64,000 nt of DNA from Pontibacterium sp049603715 (GTDB taxonomy: Bacteria > Pseudomonadota > Gammaproteobacteria > Pseudomonadales > Balneatricaceae): assembly GCA_049603715.1 (NCBI GenBank), contig JBMYSW010000005.1, positions 62,001 through 126,000 on the forward strand. Reading direction: 5' to 3'. Positions 51,085 to 60,086 of the stretch are shown in pieces; the stretch's first letter is position 1, and each line of letters opens with the position of its first letter. The translations under genes and the position numbers were made by a program. The notes beneath the pieces are model-generated. The model saw only the letters and a list, made by a program, of their open reading frames with translations, did not search any database and was not told where the DNA came from.

Positions 51085-51711
51085 TTAGCTGTCTTTTGCG
51101 ACCAGCATTTGTTGAATACGCGCTGCAAGCTCTGTAGGTGTTGTACTGTGACTCATGGTGGTGAGCAATTTGCCTGCTTTATCCACCATATAAAAGCGAG
51201 ACGAATGGTCCACCGTATACTCAAAGGCAGAGCCTTCTAGGTCTACCAAGTCGAAGTAAACACCGTATTGACGGGTTAAGTCGTCAATCTCTTGTTCAGT
51301 GCCTGTGACTGCAATGATGTCGTTGTCGTAATACTCGCCAAACTCTATCAAGTCTTCGAGTGAATCACGCTCTGGGTCGACACTAATAAACACAAACTGT
51401 ACGCGCTCGCGCTCTTCAGGCGTCAGCTTGCCATAAGCGGCTAACACCACTGCAATAGAGGCAGGACAGGCTTCGGTACAGTTTAAAAAGCCAAAGTATA
51501 AAACACCTACTTTGCCTTCAATGTCAGAAAGAGAGAAGTCGCCATGCTTGTTACGCAAGGTAAAAGGGCCGCCTAACTCGTCGAGTGTGCGGTACTTTTC
51601 ACCAATGGGGCGATCAAGCGTAGCAAAATAAAGAATCACGATTGCCAACGTTAAGCCAATAAAAGCCAAAGGCAATATACGTAGCAATCGTGTTTGTTGG
51701 GCTTCGTTCAT
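51085..51711 (-). CDS. sco1: SCO1/SenC-family copper chaperone
   Basis: Encodes 208 residues. One N-terminal membrane anchor (LPLAFIGLTLAIVILYF) precedes a thioredoxin-fold domain with the copper-binding pair CTEACPAS near residue 80 and the distal His in VDHSSRFYMV. It acts in the periplasm in copper insertion or thiol reduction. Its start overlaps the cyoE stop by 4 bp. Sco proteins usually serve CuA, which the adjacent bo3-type oxidase lacks. Confidence 0.93.
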   Translation of the reverse strand: MNEAQQTRLLRILPLAFIGLTLAIVILYFATLDRPIGEKYRTLDELGGPFTLRNKHGDFSLSDIEGKVGVLYFGFLNCTEACPASIAVVLAAYGKLTPEERERVQFVFISVDPERDSLEDLIEFGEYYDNDIIAVTGTEQEIDDLTRQYGVYFDLVDLEGSAFEYTVDHSSRFYMVDKAGKLLTTMSHSTTPTELAARIQQMLVAKDS

Positions 51712-52601
51712 AGACCTGCGACAGACTCTACCGCGACGTTTGAGTGAACAACGTAATCAAACGAAATAAGCACACTAAATGCAGTAATCATTACGATAGA
51801 AAACACAAATAGCTTACGACCCCATACGGCAGGTGATGTTTCGGCATGGTAGCCAACTTTCACCAAGTACAACCAGTAAAGGCTCATCAAACTAACAGAC
51901 AGTGCATACACGTAACCGGTATAACCGCGCTCTGCCAGCAACAAGGCTGCAATAGCAAAAGCGATGATGTAAACAAACATGTGTACTCGTGCAGTTTTTA
52001 AACCAGACTGCACAGGCAACACCGGAATGTTTGCTGCTTTGTAATCTTCGAAACGGCAAATAGCAATCGCGTACGAATGAGGAATCTGCCAAAAACAGAA
52101 GGTTACCAGCAAGATAGCTGCGCCTAGGTCAAAGCTGTTAGTGACCGTCACATAACCGATGACCGGAGGACAAGCACCCGAAAGGCTGCCGATTAATGTT
52201 CCGTGAACAGAGCTTCGCTTGTAACGCAGGCTGTAAAAGCCAACGTACACCACAAGACCTAACGCTGCGAAAAACACCGCCAACGCGTTGGTTGCCACAT
52301 GCAGTGCCGAGAACCCCGCGACCCCACACAAAAATGCAAAAATTAACGCAGAACGTACACCAATACGCCCTTGCGCCAATGCGCGGTTTTTTGTGCGTTT
52401 CATTTTAAGGTCGATGTCGCGGTCAATATAGTTGTTAAATACACAACCACACGCCACGACAAGCGAGGTACCAAGGCTCATCATGAACAATTGATATAAA
52501 TCGACATCGCCTTGCGCAGCGAGCAAAAGCCCGCTGCTTGCTGCAATCAGATTGCCGAAGATGATGCCGGGTTTAGTCAGCATCATGTAATCTTTGATCA
52601 T
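51708..52601 (-). CDS. cyoE: Protoheme IX farnesyltransferase (heme O synthase)
   Basis: Encodes 297 residues with nine membrane spans. The UbiA-superfamily Asp-rich motif is NNYIDRDIDLKMKRTKNRAL near residue 62. It farnesylates heme B to heme O for the adjacent oxidase. It follows cyoD by 16 bp. Confidence 0.95.
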   Translation of the reverse strand: MIKDYMMLTKPGIIFGNLIAASSGLLLAAQGDVDLYQLFMMSLGTSLVVACGCVFNNYIDRDIDLKMKRTKNRALAQGRIGVRSALIFAFLCGVAGFSALHVATNALAVFFAALGLVVYVGFYSLRYKRSSVHGTLIGSLSGACPPVIGYVTVTNSFDLGAAILLVTFCFWQIPHSYAIAICRFEDYKAANIPVLPVQSGLKTARVHMFVYIIAFAIAALLLAERGYTGYVYALSVSLMSLYWLYLVKVGYHAETSPAVWGRKLFVFSIVMITAFSVLISFDYVVHSNVAVESVAGL

Positions 52602-52617
52602 AGTTGCCTCGACAGGA

Positions 52618-52938
52618 TTAATGACCCATCAACATGTTGTGGTTCAGGTGTTCAAAGATCCATAGGCTACCCACGATAACCAATACAACGATAAACACAG
52701 TGTAAATCGCAGTGATGGTCAGCCAGCTTTGTTCAGCTTTGCCGTTCATGTGTAGGAAGAAGATCATTTGTACCAACACCTGAGCAATCGCTGTTAAAAC
52801 GATTACGACAGTTGTTGCTGTGTCGCTAAACGAGCCTGAAATCACCATGTAGAATGGAACGATTGTCAGAATAATCGAAAGGATAAGGCCGTTAACGTAT
52901 TCTTTAACACTGCCGTGAGAGTGGTTACCACCAGACAT
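52618..52938 (-). CDS. cyoD: Cytochrome o ubiquinol oxidase subunit IV
   Basis: Encodes 106 residues with three membrane spans and the family segment QVLVQMIFFLHMNGKAEQSW. Its start overlaps the cyoC stop by one base (TAATG). Confidence 0.93.
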   Translation of the reverse strand: MSGGNHSHGSVKEYVNGLILSIILTIVPFYMVISGSFSDTATTVVIVLTAIAQVLVQMIFFLHMNGKAEQSWLTITAIYTVFIVVLVIVGSLWIFEHLNHNMLMGH

Positions 52939-53555
52939 TACATTACCCCTTTCAAGTAAACGAAGCTAAATACACAAATCCAGATGATATCCAAGAAGTG
53001 CCAGAACAAGCTTAGGCAAGACAGGCGGATCTTGTTTTCAACTGAGAAACCGTCACGGTTAAAGTGAGCAAACAAAACAACCATCCAGATAAGACCAGCT
53101 GTTACGTGCAAACCGTGAGTTGCCACTAGGCTAAAGAAAGCTGTCCAGAAACCGCTGGTTTGTGGTGTCGCGCCTTCATGAGCGAAGTGATAGAACTCGT
53201 AAATTTCTAGACCTAGGAAGCCTAGACCTAAAACGGCTGTGATTTTTAGCCAAAGCTTGGTTTTGGCCATGTTTTCTTCGTTAGCGCCTAGCATTGCCAA
53301 GCCGAAGGTGAAACTACTGAAAAGTAGTAGCGCTGTTTGAGCCGCTAGAATACCTAGGTTGAATAGCTCGTTTGGACGAGGGCCATCAGCAAAGCTTTGG
53401 CTCATCACCGCAAAGCCGGCAAACAAGGTAGCAAATAGCAAACAGTCACTAATGATGTATAGCCAGAAACCGAAAGAATAGCGATCGGTTACTTCCGCAT
53501 CATGGTCGTGGTGATCGTGACCATCATGGGTTTCAGTATTCGTCATTGAAGTCAT
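52938..53555 (-). CDS. cyoC: Cytochrome o ubiquinol oxidase subunit III
   Basis: Encodes 205 residues from the ATG at 53555; a longer frame to 53621 includes unrelated sequence. A His-rich start (HDGHDHHDHD) precedes five membrane spans with SFGFWLYIISDCLLFATLFAG-type sequence and HGLHVTAGLIWM, typical of CyoC. Third gene of cyoABCDE. Confidence 0.93.
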   Translation of the reverse strand: MTSMTNTETHDGHDHHDHDAEVTDRYSFGFWLYIISDCLLFATLFAGFAVMSQSFADGPRPNELFNLGILAAQTALLLFSSFTFGLAMLGANEENMAKTKLWLKITAVLGLGFLGLEIYEFYHFAHEGATPQTSGFWTAFFSLVATHGLHVTAGLIWMVVLFAHFNRDGFSVENKIRLSCLSLFWHFLDIIWICVFSFVYLKGVM

Positions 53556-53656
53556 AAGGAATATCCAAATTACGTAGAAACTAAGGTGGCACTCAGTGCC
53601 ACTCCGAGTCATGAGCTGCAAGCCTTCGCCTGCAGCTCAATTACACTCGCTGTTAA

Positions 53657-55702
53657 TTACGAGCGGTTTTCAAAGTAGTAGCTACGGCCTTCGTTGCTTT
53701 TCAGGAACTCAGACTCAATTGCTTCAACTTCTTCTACCTCTACGTAGTAGTCTTTATCGCGTTCGAAGTTGTACTTGATCCACAAGGCGAAGATAGCAGC
53801 CAAAGATACTGCAACCATCCACCAAATGTGCCATACCAAACCGAAGCCCATTGGTAGCGTTAGCAAACCAAGTACTGGACCCGCCCAAGTGTTTTTAGGC
53901 ATGTGGATGCGCTCGTACTTCTTAGGACGCTGGTAAGCACGGCCCTTACGCTTCATCTCAAGTAGAGGGTCACGATCGTGAATGTGTGGTACATCACCGA
54001 AGTTGTAGAACTGTGGTGGTGAAGACGTGTGCCATTCTAGAGTGTGAGCATCCCATGGGTCGCCAGTCACATCTTTGTACGCAGGATCGTTACGCTTGTA
54101 GATACTCCAAGCAATGTTCACAACCATTAGTCCGATACCCGCACCAATCATCGCTACACCAAGCATTGCAATGTACATAGGTACAACCCAGTCGGTGTTG
54201 TCTACGTAGTTCAAGCGGCGAGTCATACCGTCGAAGCCAGTGTAGTAAAGTGGCATCCACGCGAAGAAGTAACCGAAGAACCAAAGTGCACATGACCATT
54301 TGCCCATGGTTTCGTTCATTTTGAAACCAGTCGCTTTCGGGAACCAGAAGGTCAAACCAGCTAGATAACCGTAAACCGCACCACCAATAATTACGTTATG
54401 GAAGTGAGCAGGTACGAACATACTGTTGTGCAGTACAAAGTCGTTTGCTGGGATAGAAAGCATTACACCTGTCATACCACCGATGGTGAAGGTGATCAGC
54501 ATTGCAATTACCCACCACATAGAAGCTGATAGCTCTACGCGGCCTTTGTACATAGTGAAGATCCAGTTGTATAGTTTCACACCCGTTGGGATACCGATGA
54601 TCATTGTCATGATACCGAAGAAGGCGTTAACACTTGCGCCAGAACCCATGGTGAAGAAGTGGTGCAACCATACTAGGAACGACAAGATCATGATAACGAT
54701 CGTTGCCCAAACCAAAGAGGTGTAACCGAACAGGCGCTTACGAGAGAACACCGCCGTAACTTCAGAAATCATGCCGAATGCTGGCAATACTAGGAAGTAT
54801 ACTTCAGGGTGACCCCAAGCCCAGATGAGGTTAACCCACATCATTTGGTTGCCGCCGTTGTCGTTGGTGAAGAAGTTAAAGTCTAGGTAACGATCCAACG
54901 TCAACATCGCGATCGCGATTGTTAGGATTGGGAAGATTACCAAGGCAATAACGTTTGCACAAAAAGTAGTCCAAGTGAATACAGGCATTTTCATTAGCGT
55001 CATGCCTGGCGCACGCATCTTCAAGATAGTTGCTACAAAGTTAAGCGCAGTTAACGTTGTACCAATACCTGAGATTTGCAGTGCCCAAATCCAATAGTCG
55101 ACGCCGACCCCCGGACTGTAGTCTATGCCGGACAGTGGCGTGTACGCCAACCAGCCTACTGCCGCAAACTCACCCACGAAAAGAGATAAGTTAACTAGCA
55201 TGGCGCCAACAAAGAACAACCAGAAGCTCAAAGAGTTAAGGAATGGGAAAGCAACGTCGCGAGCACCAATTTGCAGCGGCATTACAACGTTCATGATACC
55301 TACCATTAGCGGAGTCGCTACGAAGAAGATCATGATAACGCCGTGCGCTGTAAAGATTTGGTCGTAGTGCTCTGGCGGCAGGTAGCCCGCACCGAAGGAG
55401 TCACTTACCGATAGCGCCTGATGGCTACGCATCAATACGGCATCGGCAAAACCACGCAGCAACATAACCAGTGCTACGATACAATACATAATACCAATTT
55501 TCTTGTGGTCGACTGACGTTAGCCACTCTTTCCACAAGTAACCCCACCAACCTTTGTAGGTGATGAGAGCGAACAAGCCTAGGCCGCCCAAAATTGAGAG
55601 AATCATAACCGGTGCAACAACCGGGTCATGAATTGGAATAACGCCCCAGTGCAACTTACCAGTAAGTATGTGTGGGTCTTTGATTAGATCAGTTTGAACC
55701 AT
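53657..55702 (-). CDS. cyoB: Cytochrome o ubiquinol oxidase subunit I
   Basis: Encodes 681 residues from the ATG at 55702 (MVQTDLIKDPHI). Heme-copper oxidase ligands are visible: His in FTAHGVIMIFF (low-spin heme), CuB site WGHPEVYFLVLP with cross-linked Tyr, LVWLHHFFTMG, and the heme pair in PAHFHNVIIGG. The catalytic centre reduces oxygen to water and pumps protons. Its start overlaps the cyoA end by 14 bp. Confidence 0.96.
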   Translation of the reverse strand: MVQTDLIKDPHILTGKLHWGVIPIHDPVVAPVMILSILGGLGLFALITYKGWWGYLWKEWLTSVDHKKIGIMYCIVALVMLLRGFADAVLMRSHQALSVSDSFGAGYLPPEHYDQIFTAHGVIMIFFVATPLMVGIMNVVMPLQIGARDVAFPFLNSLSFWLFFVGAMLVNLSLFVGEFAAVGWLAYTPLSGIDYSPGVGVDYWIWALQISGIGTTLTALNFVATILKMRAPGMTLMKMPVFTWTTFCANVIALVIFPILTIAIAMLTLDRYLDFNFFTNDNGGNQMMWVNLIWAWGHPEVYFLVLPAFGMISEVTAVFSRKRLFGYTSLVWATIVIMILSFLVWLHHFFTMGSGASVNAFFGIMTMIIGIPTGVKLYNWIFTMYKGRVELSASMWWVIAMLITFTIGGMTGVMLSIPANDFVLHNSMFVPAHFHNVIIGGAVYGYLAGLTFWFPKATGFKMNETMGKWSCALWFFGYFFAWMPLYYTGFDGMTRRLNYVDNTDWVVPMYIAMLGVAMIGAGIGLMVVNIAWSIYKRNDPAYKDVTGDPWDAHTLEWHTSSPPQFYNFGDVPHIHDRDPLLEMKRKGRAYQRPKKYERIHMPKNTWAGPVLGLLTLPMGFGLVWHIWWMVAVSLAAIFALWIKYNFERDKDYYVEVEEVEAIESEFLKSNEGRSYYFENRS

Positions 55703-56540
55703 TTTGAACTCCAGTGAAGGACTCAATAATATTCTTGAATCGTAGTGGATCAACCGACGCGAAGTACTCAGTACCGTGGTCACGAGTTTTCACGTTTAGT
55801 CGCGCATACTCTTCGTCAGTCAGGGCATTACCTGAGTTACGCACGCTCTCAATCCACTGAGCATAGCCTTCTTCGCTTGTTGCTTTCGCAGTAAAGCGCA
55901 TACCCGCAAAACCGAAGCCACTGTAGTTAGCAGAGATACCGCGGTACTCGCCTTCTTCTGTTGCCATTAGGTTCATACGGTTTTCCATACCTGCCATCGC
56001 GTAAATTTGGCCGCCAATTTTAGGAATGAAGAAAGAGTTCATTGTTGAAGCAGAGGTCACCAAGAATTCAACAGGACGATCAACTGGCATTGCCATTTCG
56101 TTCACTGTTGCGATTTGCTCTTCTGGGTAGATGAACAGCCACTTCCAATCCATTGCTACGACTTGGATAGTAAGTGGTTCTTTTTCAGACTCGATTTCCG
56201 CACGCGGATCCAAGCTGTAAGACGTATTAAAGGCAATAACTGCAAGAACAGCGGTGATCGCAACGGGCACACCCCAAGCAAAGAATTCGATCTTGCTTGA
56301 ATGTTCCCAATCTAGGTCGTAATCAGGCTGGTTCTTTTTCTCGTGATATTTGAACGGAATCCAAATAGACAAGGCAATCGTTGGAATAACAACAATCAAC
56401 ATTAACCCCATGGTTAACAGGATAGTGTCACCAATTTCTTTACCTGTTTGACCGCTTGAATCAAACAAGGTCATTTGGCATCCGCTAAGTGATAGCGCAG
56501 ACAGCGACAAAAATGCCGCCAGGAACAATTTTTTCTTCAT
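55689..56540 (-). CDS. cyoA: Cytochrome o ubiquinol oxidase subunit II
   Basis: Encodes 283 residues from the ATG at 56540. A lipoprotein signal with lipobox LSGC ends near residue 20, followed by two membrane spans and a cupredoxin domain (VAMDWKWLFIYPEEQIATVNE). The CuA cysteine pair is missing, so it accepts quinol electrons rather than cytochrome c. First gene of the cyoABCDE-sco1-unknown-pcuC operon. Confidence 0.95.
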   Translation of the reverse strand: MKKKLFLAAFLSLSALSLSGCQMTLFDSSGQTGKEIGDTILLTMGLMLIVVIPTIALSIWIPFKYHEKKNQPDYDLDWEHSSKIEFFAWGVPVAITAVLAVIAFNTSYSLDPRAEIESEKEPLTIQVVAMDWKWLFIYPEEQIATVNEMAMPVDRPVEFLVTSASTMNSFFIPKIGGQIYAMAGMENRMNLMATEEGEYRGISANYSGFGFAGMRFTAKATSEEGYAQWIESVRNSGNALTDEEYARLNVKTRDHGTEYFASVDPLRFKNIIESFTGVQNGSN

Positions 56541-57069
56541 CTGAGACCTCAGAAAGCTCACTTTTAGATATGCAAAATAACCACTTGCCGGGCACCGTCA
56601 CCCAGAGCAAATCGTTGGCATATAAACTCACCACAACACACCGGTTTATACTCACCAAGAGCAGGTGTATCCCGCCTCCTTGCTGACACAAAAAGCCGAT
56701 TATCTCCCCCTGATTGCGGACAATTTTTGTTCAAAAAAGTCCCCACATCATAATGAGCGCAGTGATTATACTGATCGAGGGCAAGGAAATCCAACTACAC
56801 TTCTGTCTAGAATGCGTTAAAGTTGGCGAATTTCACCCCTAAAAAGCCCCAAAACAAACCAAAGTAGCATATCGATTGATCGTGACGCTCTGAGCTTTTT
56901 CTGCTCAAAACTTAATCACTTGTTAAAGCTCTAATCTTGCTACGGGCGTGTTTTGGCACCAGACCACATTTTCAGAACAATTTTTATGTTCAGACATTTC
57001 TAAAACTACAAATCAATTCTATCGTCTTCACTTACAAAATTCATCGCTATTTTACCTTTAATTTTATTT
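56541..57069. other. Gene-free promoter region between cyoA and the Fur-linked operon
   Basis: About 530 bp before the Fur box with no convincing gene on either strand. Short frames here lack ribosome sites and protein character. It should contain the cyoA promoter; I could not identify a clear FNR or ArcA site by eye. Confidence 0.5.
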
Positions 57070-57110
57070 GCTAATGATTCTCATTAACAAATGATAATCT
57101 TTAATATAAT
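57070..57110 (+). promoter_or_regulatory. Fur box overlapping the ferritin-like/exporter promoter
   Basis: GCTAATGATTCTCATTAAC (57070-57088) agrees with 15 of 19 positions of the Fur consensus, and AATGATAATC at 57090-57099 extends it as an overlapping second unit. TATAAT at 57105-57110 is a likely -10, so bound Fur would cover the -35 region. Confidence 0.75.
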
Positions 57111-57198
57111 ATCAGGTTAGTTTTTGTCCGTTATTGCGAGCCCAACGAATGATGAATAGGCACATCGTTCTCGGCTCATGCACACAGGTTGACCGATT

Positions 57199-57669
57199 AT
57201 GATGTACTTTGATGCGCTACCCCAGCCGCATTACCAGCCCTTACAGGTTATACAGTCCTTAAAAGCTGCCGCTCAAAGTGAGCTACTGACATGCAGCCTT
57301 TACCGGTTGGTACACAAATCAATCAAGAGCCATAAACACCCTTTATGCACCTTTGCGCTAGATGCCTATCGCGAGGATCTAATTCACTACAACACCCTAA
57401 TGAGCTTGGTGTCTCATCTAGAGCACGGTGAGTCCTACCAAACACAGACTCAAACGTTAGCGGCCAAGCCGTTGATCCGTACCCCCAGCCCAAAGCGACT
57501 ATTGGCACGAATCGAAGCAGCCGAAAAGGCTTCTGTACTTTGCCAGCAAAACATCTGCGCCATGACCTTAGGCTACAACTACAAAGTCTTTGATAGTGTT
57601 TATTCGATTTTGCACGAGAACATTCAACACAACTTGCGTGCCCACCGTTTTCGAGAGGCCAGCGCGTGA
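57199..57669 (+). CDS. Ferritin-like four-helix protein of unknown family
   Basis: Encodes 156 residues, no signal peptide. I do not recognise a named family. Potential metal ligands repeat exactly: E28, E59, H63 in the first half and E109, E140, H144 in the second, each offset by 81 residues, embedded in helical sequence (AAAQSELLTC and REDLIHYN; EAAEKASVLC and LHENIQHN). This is the symmetric diiron layout of ferritin-like proteins, though as ExxxH instead of the usual ExxH. It is preceded by a Fur box and overlaps the exporter start by 4 bp. Role in iron or manganese handling is inferred. Confidence 0.7.
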   Translation: MMYFDALPQPHYQPLQVIQSLKAAAQSELLTCSLYRLVHKSIKSHKHPLCTFALDAYREDLIHYNTLMSLVSHLEHGESYQTQTQTLAAKPLIRTPSPKRLLARIEAAEKASVLCQQNICAMTLGYNYKVFDSVYSILHENIQHNLRAHRFREASA

Positions 57670-58874
57670 AAAAGTGGAGCCTAGCAACCAGCCTATGGGC
57701 GACCAAACGTGGCGCAGGACTCGTCAGTTATCTGGGGTTTGCCGTATTCACGGTCATAACTCTTCTTTTTATTGGTCATCAGCTTCACGCGAGCCAAGCA
57801 TCCCCCTTAACCGACACCCTTATTCAAGCATTAAGTGATGCCTATTTGGCGGTGAGTGTTTTTGTAGCCGTATCGCTGTTAGTGATCTACGGGGTGCAAG
57901 CCGGCATGAAAACCGACTTTAGCGCCTTGCTTTCGCGGCACCGACGCTGGCATATCCCGCTTTCTGTTGCACTAGGGTTATTGCCCGGCTGCGGCGGTGC
58001 TGTGGTCGTCGTGACTCAGTTTGTCGATGGCCGTTTGGGCTTTGGCTCGTTGGTGGCAGTGTTGTTGGCCACAATGGGAGACGCTTGCTTTTTACTGACT
58101 ACCAGCGAGCCACAAACAGCCGTCGTAGTCATGGTCGTGTCGGCAGCAACGGCCAACTTGTGCGGCTGGCTTGCAGAATGGCTTCAAGGAAGGGACTTTT
58201 TGCGTCCAGCAGTTCAGGCTCACACCACAGAAACAGCCAAGCGCAGGCCAACACAGCAAAAAACACCTTTGCGGATTAAGCTATGGAGCGCCTGCTTAGT
58301 GCCCGGACTGATTCTAGGGCTCTTAGCGGCTTTTCAAGTAGACGCAGACGCCTTAATCGCCCCCTATGCCCCTATTGCACTTACTCATTGGGTGGGCTGC
58401 TTGGGTGCTTTGTTTAGCGTTTGGCTGGGCTTTAGCCACTGGCACCGTTCACAAGGTAAAAACACCAGCTGCCTAGAACAGCCAGCCTCACTGGCGCAAG
58501 TATTAACCAAGGTATCGCAAGAAACCTGTTTTATCTCTTTATGGGTCGTCGCGGGCTTTGTCAGCTTTGAAGTCGTCATGCACCTAACAGGCTTGGACTT
58601 TTCAACCGCCTTTGAGTCCCTCGGCGCATTCATCATTGTGGCCGCGGTAGTGGTTGGATTAATCCCTAGCTGTGGACCTCAAATCATTATGACGAGTTTG
58701 TATATTCAAGGCGCAATACCTTTGTCTGCCCAGCTCGCCAACGCATTGAGCAACGACGGAGACGCACTCTTTCCTGCCCTAGCTTTAGCACCCAAGGCGG
58801 CACTTTTAGCAACGCTTTACAGCGCATTGCCGGCAATGGTAGTTGGCTACATCGCCTATTGGCTTGAGCTCTAA
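57666..58874 (+). CDS. Putative 10-TM metal exporter (ArsP_2 / putative manganese transporter type)
   Basis: Encodes 402 residues from a GTG coupled to the upstream stop (GTGA). About ten spans are arranged as two homologous halves: PGCG (P107-G110) with GDA (138-140), and PSCG (334-337) with GDA (365-367), both offset by exactly 227 residues. The family is annotated as a putative heavy-metal exporter or manganese transporter; the substrate is unproven. Fur control and the ferritin-like partner suggest iron or manganese homeostasis. Confidence 0.72.
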   Translation: MKKWSLATSLWATKRGAGLVSYLGFAVFTVITLLFIGHQLHASQASPLTDTLIQALSDAYLAVSVFVAVSLLVIYGVQAGMKTDFSALLSRHRRWHIPLSVALGLLPGCGGAVVVVTQFVDGRLGFGSLVAVLLATMGDACFLLTTSEPQTAVVVMVVSAATANLCGWLAEWLQGRDFLRPAVQAHTTETAKRRPTQQKTPLRIKLWSACLVPGLILGLLAAFQVDADALIAPYAPIALTHWVGCLGALFSVWLGFSHWHRSQGKNTSCLEQPASLAQVLTKVSQETCFISLWVVAGFVSFEVVMHLTGLDFSTAFESLGAFIIVAAVVVGLIPSCGPQIIMTSLYIQGAIPLSAQLANALSNDGDALFPALALAPKAALLATLYSALPAMVVGYIAYWLEL

Positions 58875-58955
58875 CCATTTTTATTATTTATCGAGTAATA
58901 AGCCGATAACTTCGCTAATATCTAATTTAGCTTAACAACTTAGAGGCCTACGCTT

Positions 58956-60071
58956 ATGCTCAATGTCTCAACCATCACGCCCACTGAGCTTCATGCCAGC
59001 ATCCATCCACTGCTAACGCCTTTTATAGCTCAGAAAAAAAGTACGAAAGCAGCACCTGCCATGGATATCGATAGGGTATTTAAATCTTGGCAAACTCAGG
59101 CCAGCGAGCACACCCAGTTCACAACGCCAGAAAATGCTGACGTTTTAATCCTACCCGTCGATTGGTTTTGGGTAAGACGATATAGCTGGCGCAGCCCCGA
59201 GAACAAAGCCTTAAAAGCAGAGCTCATAGAGCTTTACAAGCAACTCCAAGCCTACGGCAAGCCAATACTGACGATTTTCACGGGCGATAGGTCCTGCGAA
59301 CCGATTCCATTAGATGGCGCTTATGTCGCACGGGAATCATTTTATCAGTCAAGGCTGACAGCTCACGATATCATCCTCCCAACCTTCACAGATGACCTTC
59401 AGCAGGAAGCAAGCTCACTCGATCAGGAGCCCGTAAACAATCAATCAGACAAGCTTCCTAATGCGGCCGGCCTTAGCTTTTGCGGCCTCGCTTTGCCTCT
59501 CACCTTCAAGCAAAAGTTGCAGTCTCTTGTTTATCACGCCCTTCAATTGGTGAAGCATGGTCGCTGGGATGTATCCCCTTATTTCGGACAATCCTTGCGC
59601 TATAAGTTACTAACGCAATTAGCAGCCGACCCAACCATCGAAACAGAATTTATTATTCGCGAACGCAACCTCTATATCGGGAACGACGACCAAGCGGCTC
59701 GACAACAGCTTCGGCAAGAGTACATAGCCAACATGCTATCCAGTGATTACGTACTGTGTATGCGCGGCTCAGGAAACTTTTCTTACCGTTTCTATGAGGC
59801 ACTGTCCCTAGGCAAAATCCCTGTCCTCGTGGATACAGATGACGCCTTACCGTTTGAAGACGAGATACCTTGGCAAACACATATCCTTCGAATCCCCGAA
59901 GCCGATGCCGAGCATATTTCTGAACGCATCAAGGCACACTTTGACGCTCACACGCCAGAGAGCTTAGCGCAGCTACAAGCAAGTAACCGCGCACTGTGGC
60001 TTGAATGGTTTCGCCCAGAAACTTACTTTCCTAGGCTTCTCAAACATATCGCCAGCCAAGCTCAGCAATAA
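58956..60071 (+). CDS. Exostosin-family (GT47-like) glycosyltransferase
   Basis: Encodes 371 residues. The C-terminal exostosin signature is YVLCMRGSGNFSYRFYEALS, followed by LGKIPVLVDTDDALPFED (near residues 268-305). The N-terminal part (NADVLILPVDWFWVRRYSW) also fits the family. No signal peptide. It would transfer a sugar in glycan synthesis, but no polysaccharide cluster is near. Its relation to the preceding metal operon is unclear; an 81-bp gap separates them. Confidence 0.8.
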   Translation: MLNVSTITPTELHASIHPLLTPFIAQKKSTKAAPAMDIDRVFKSWQTQASEHTQFTTPENADVLILPVDWFWVRRYSWRSPENKALKAELIELYKQLQAYGKPILTIFTGDRSCEPIPLDGAYVARESFYQSRLTAHDIILPTFTDDLQQEASSLDQEPVNNQSDKLPNAAGLSFCGLALPLTFKQKLQSLVYHALQLVKHGRWDVSPYFGQSLRYKLLTQLAADPTIETEFIIRERNLYIGNDDQAARQQLRQEYIANMLSSDYVLCMRGSGNFSYRFYEALSLGKIPVLVDTDDALPFEDEIPWQTHILRIPEADAEHISERIKAHFDAHTPESLAQLQASNRALWLEWFRPETYFPRLLKHIASQAQQ

Positions 60072-60086
60072 GTACGGAGCAGGCGA

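Noticed and set aside
56541..57069. FNR or ArcA site for cyoA
   Set aside because: Several TTGAT-like words occur in the AT-rich stretch, but none forms a convincing palindrome at a promoter-compatible place.
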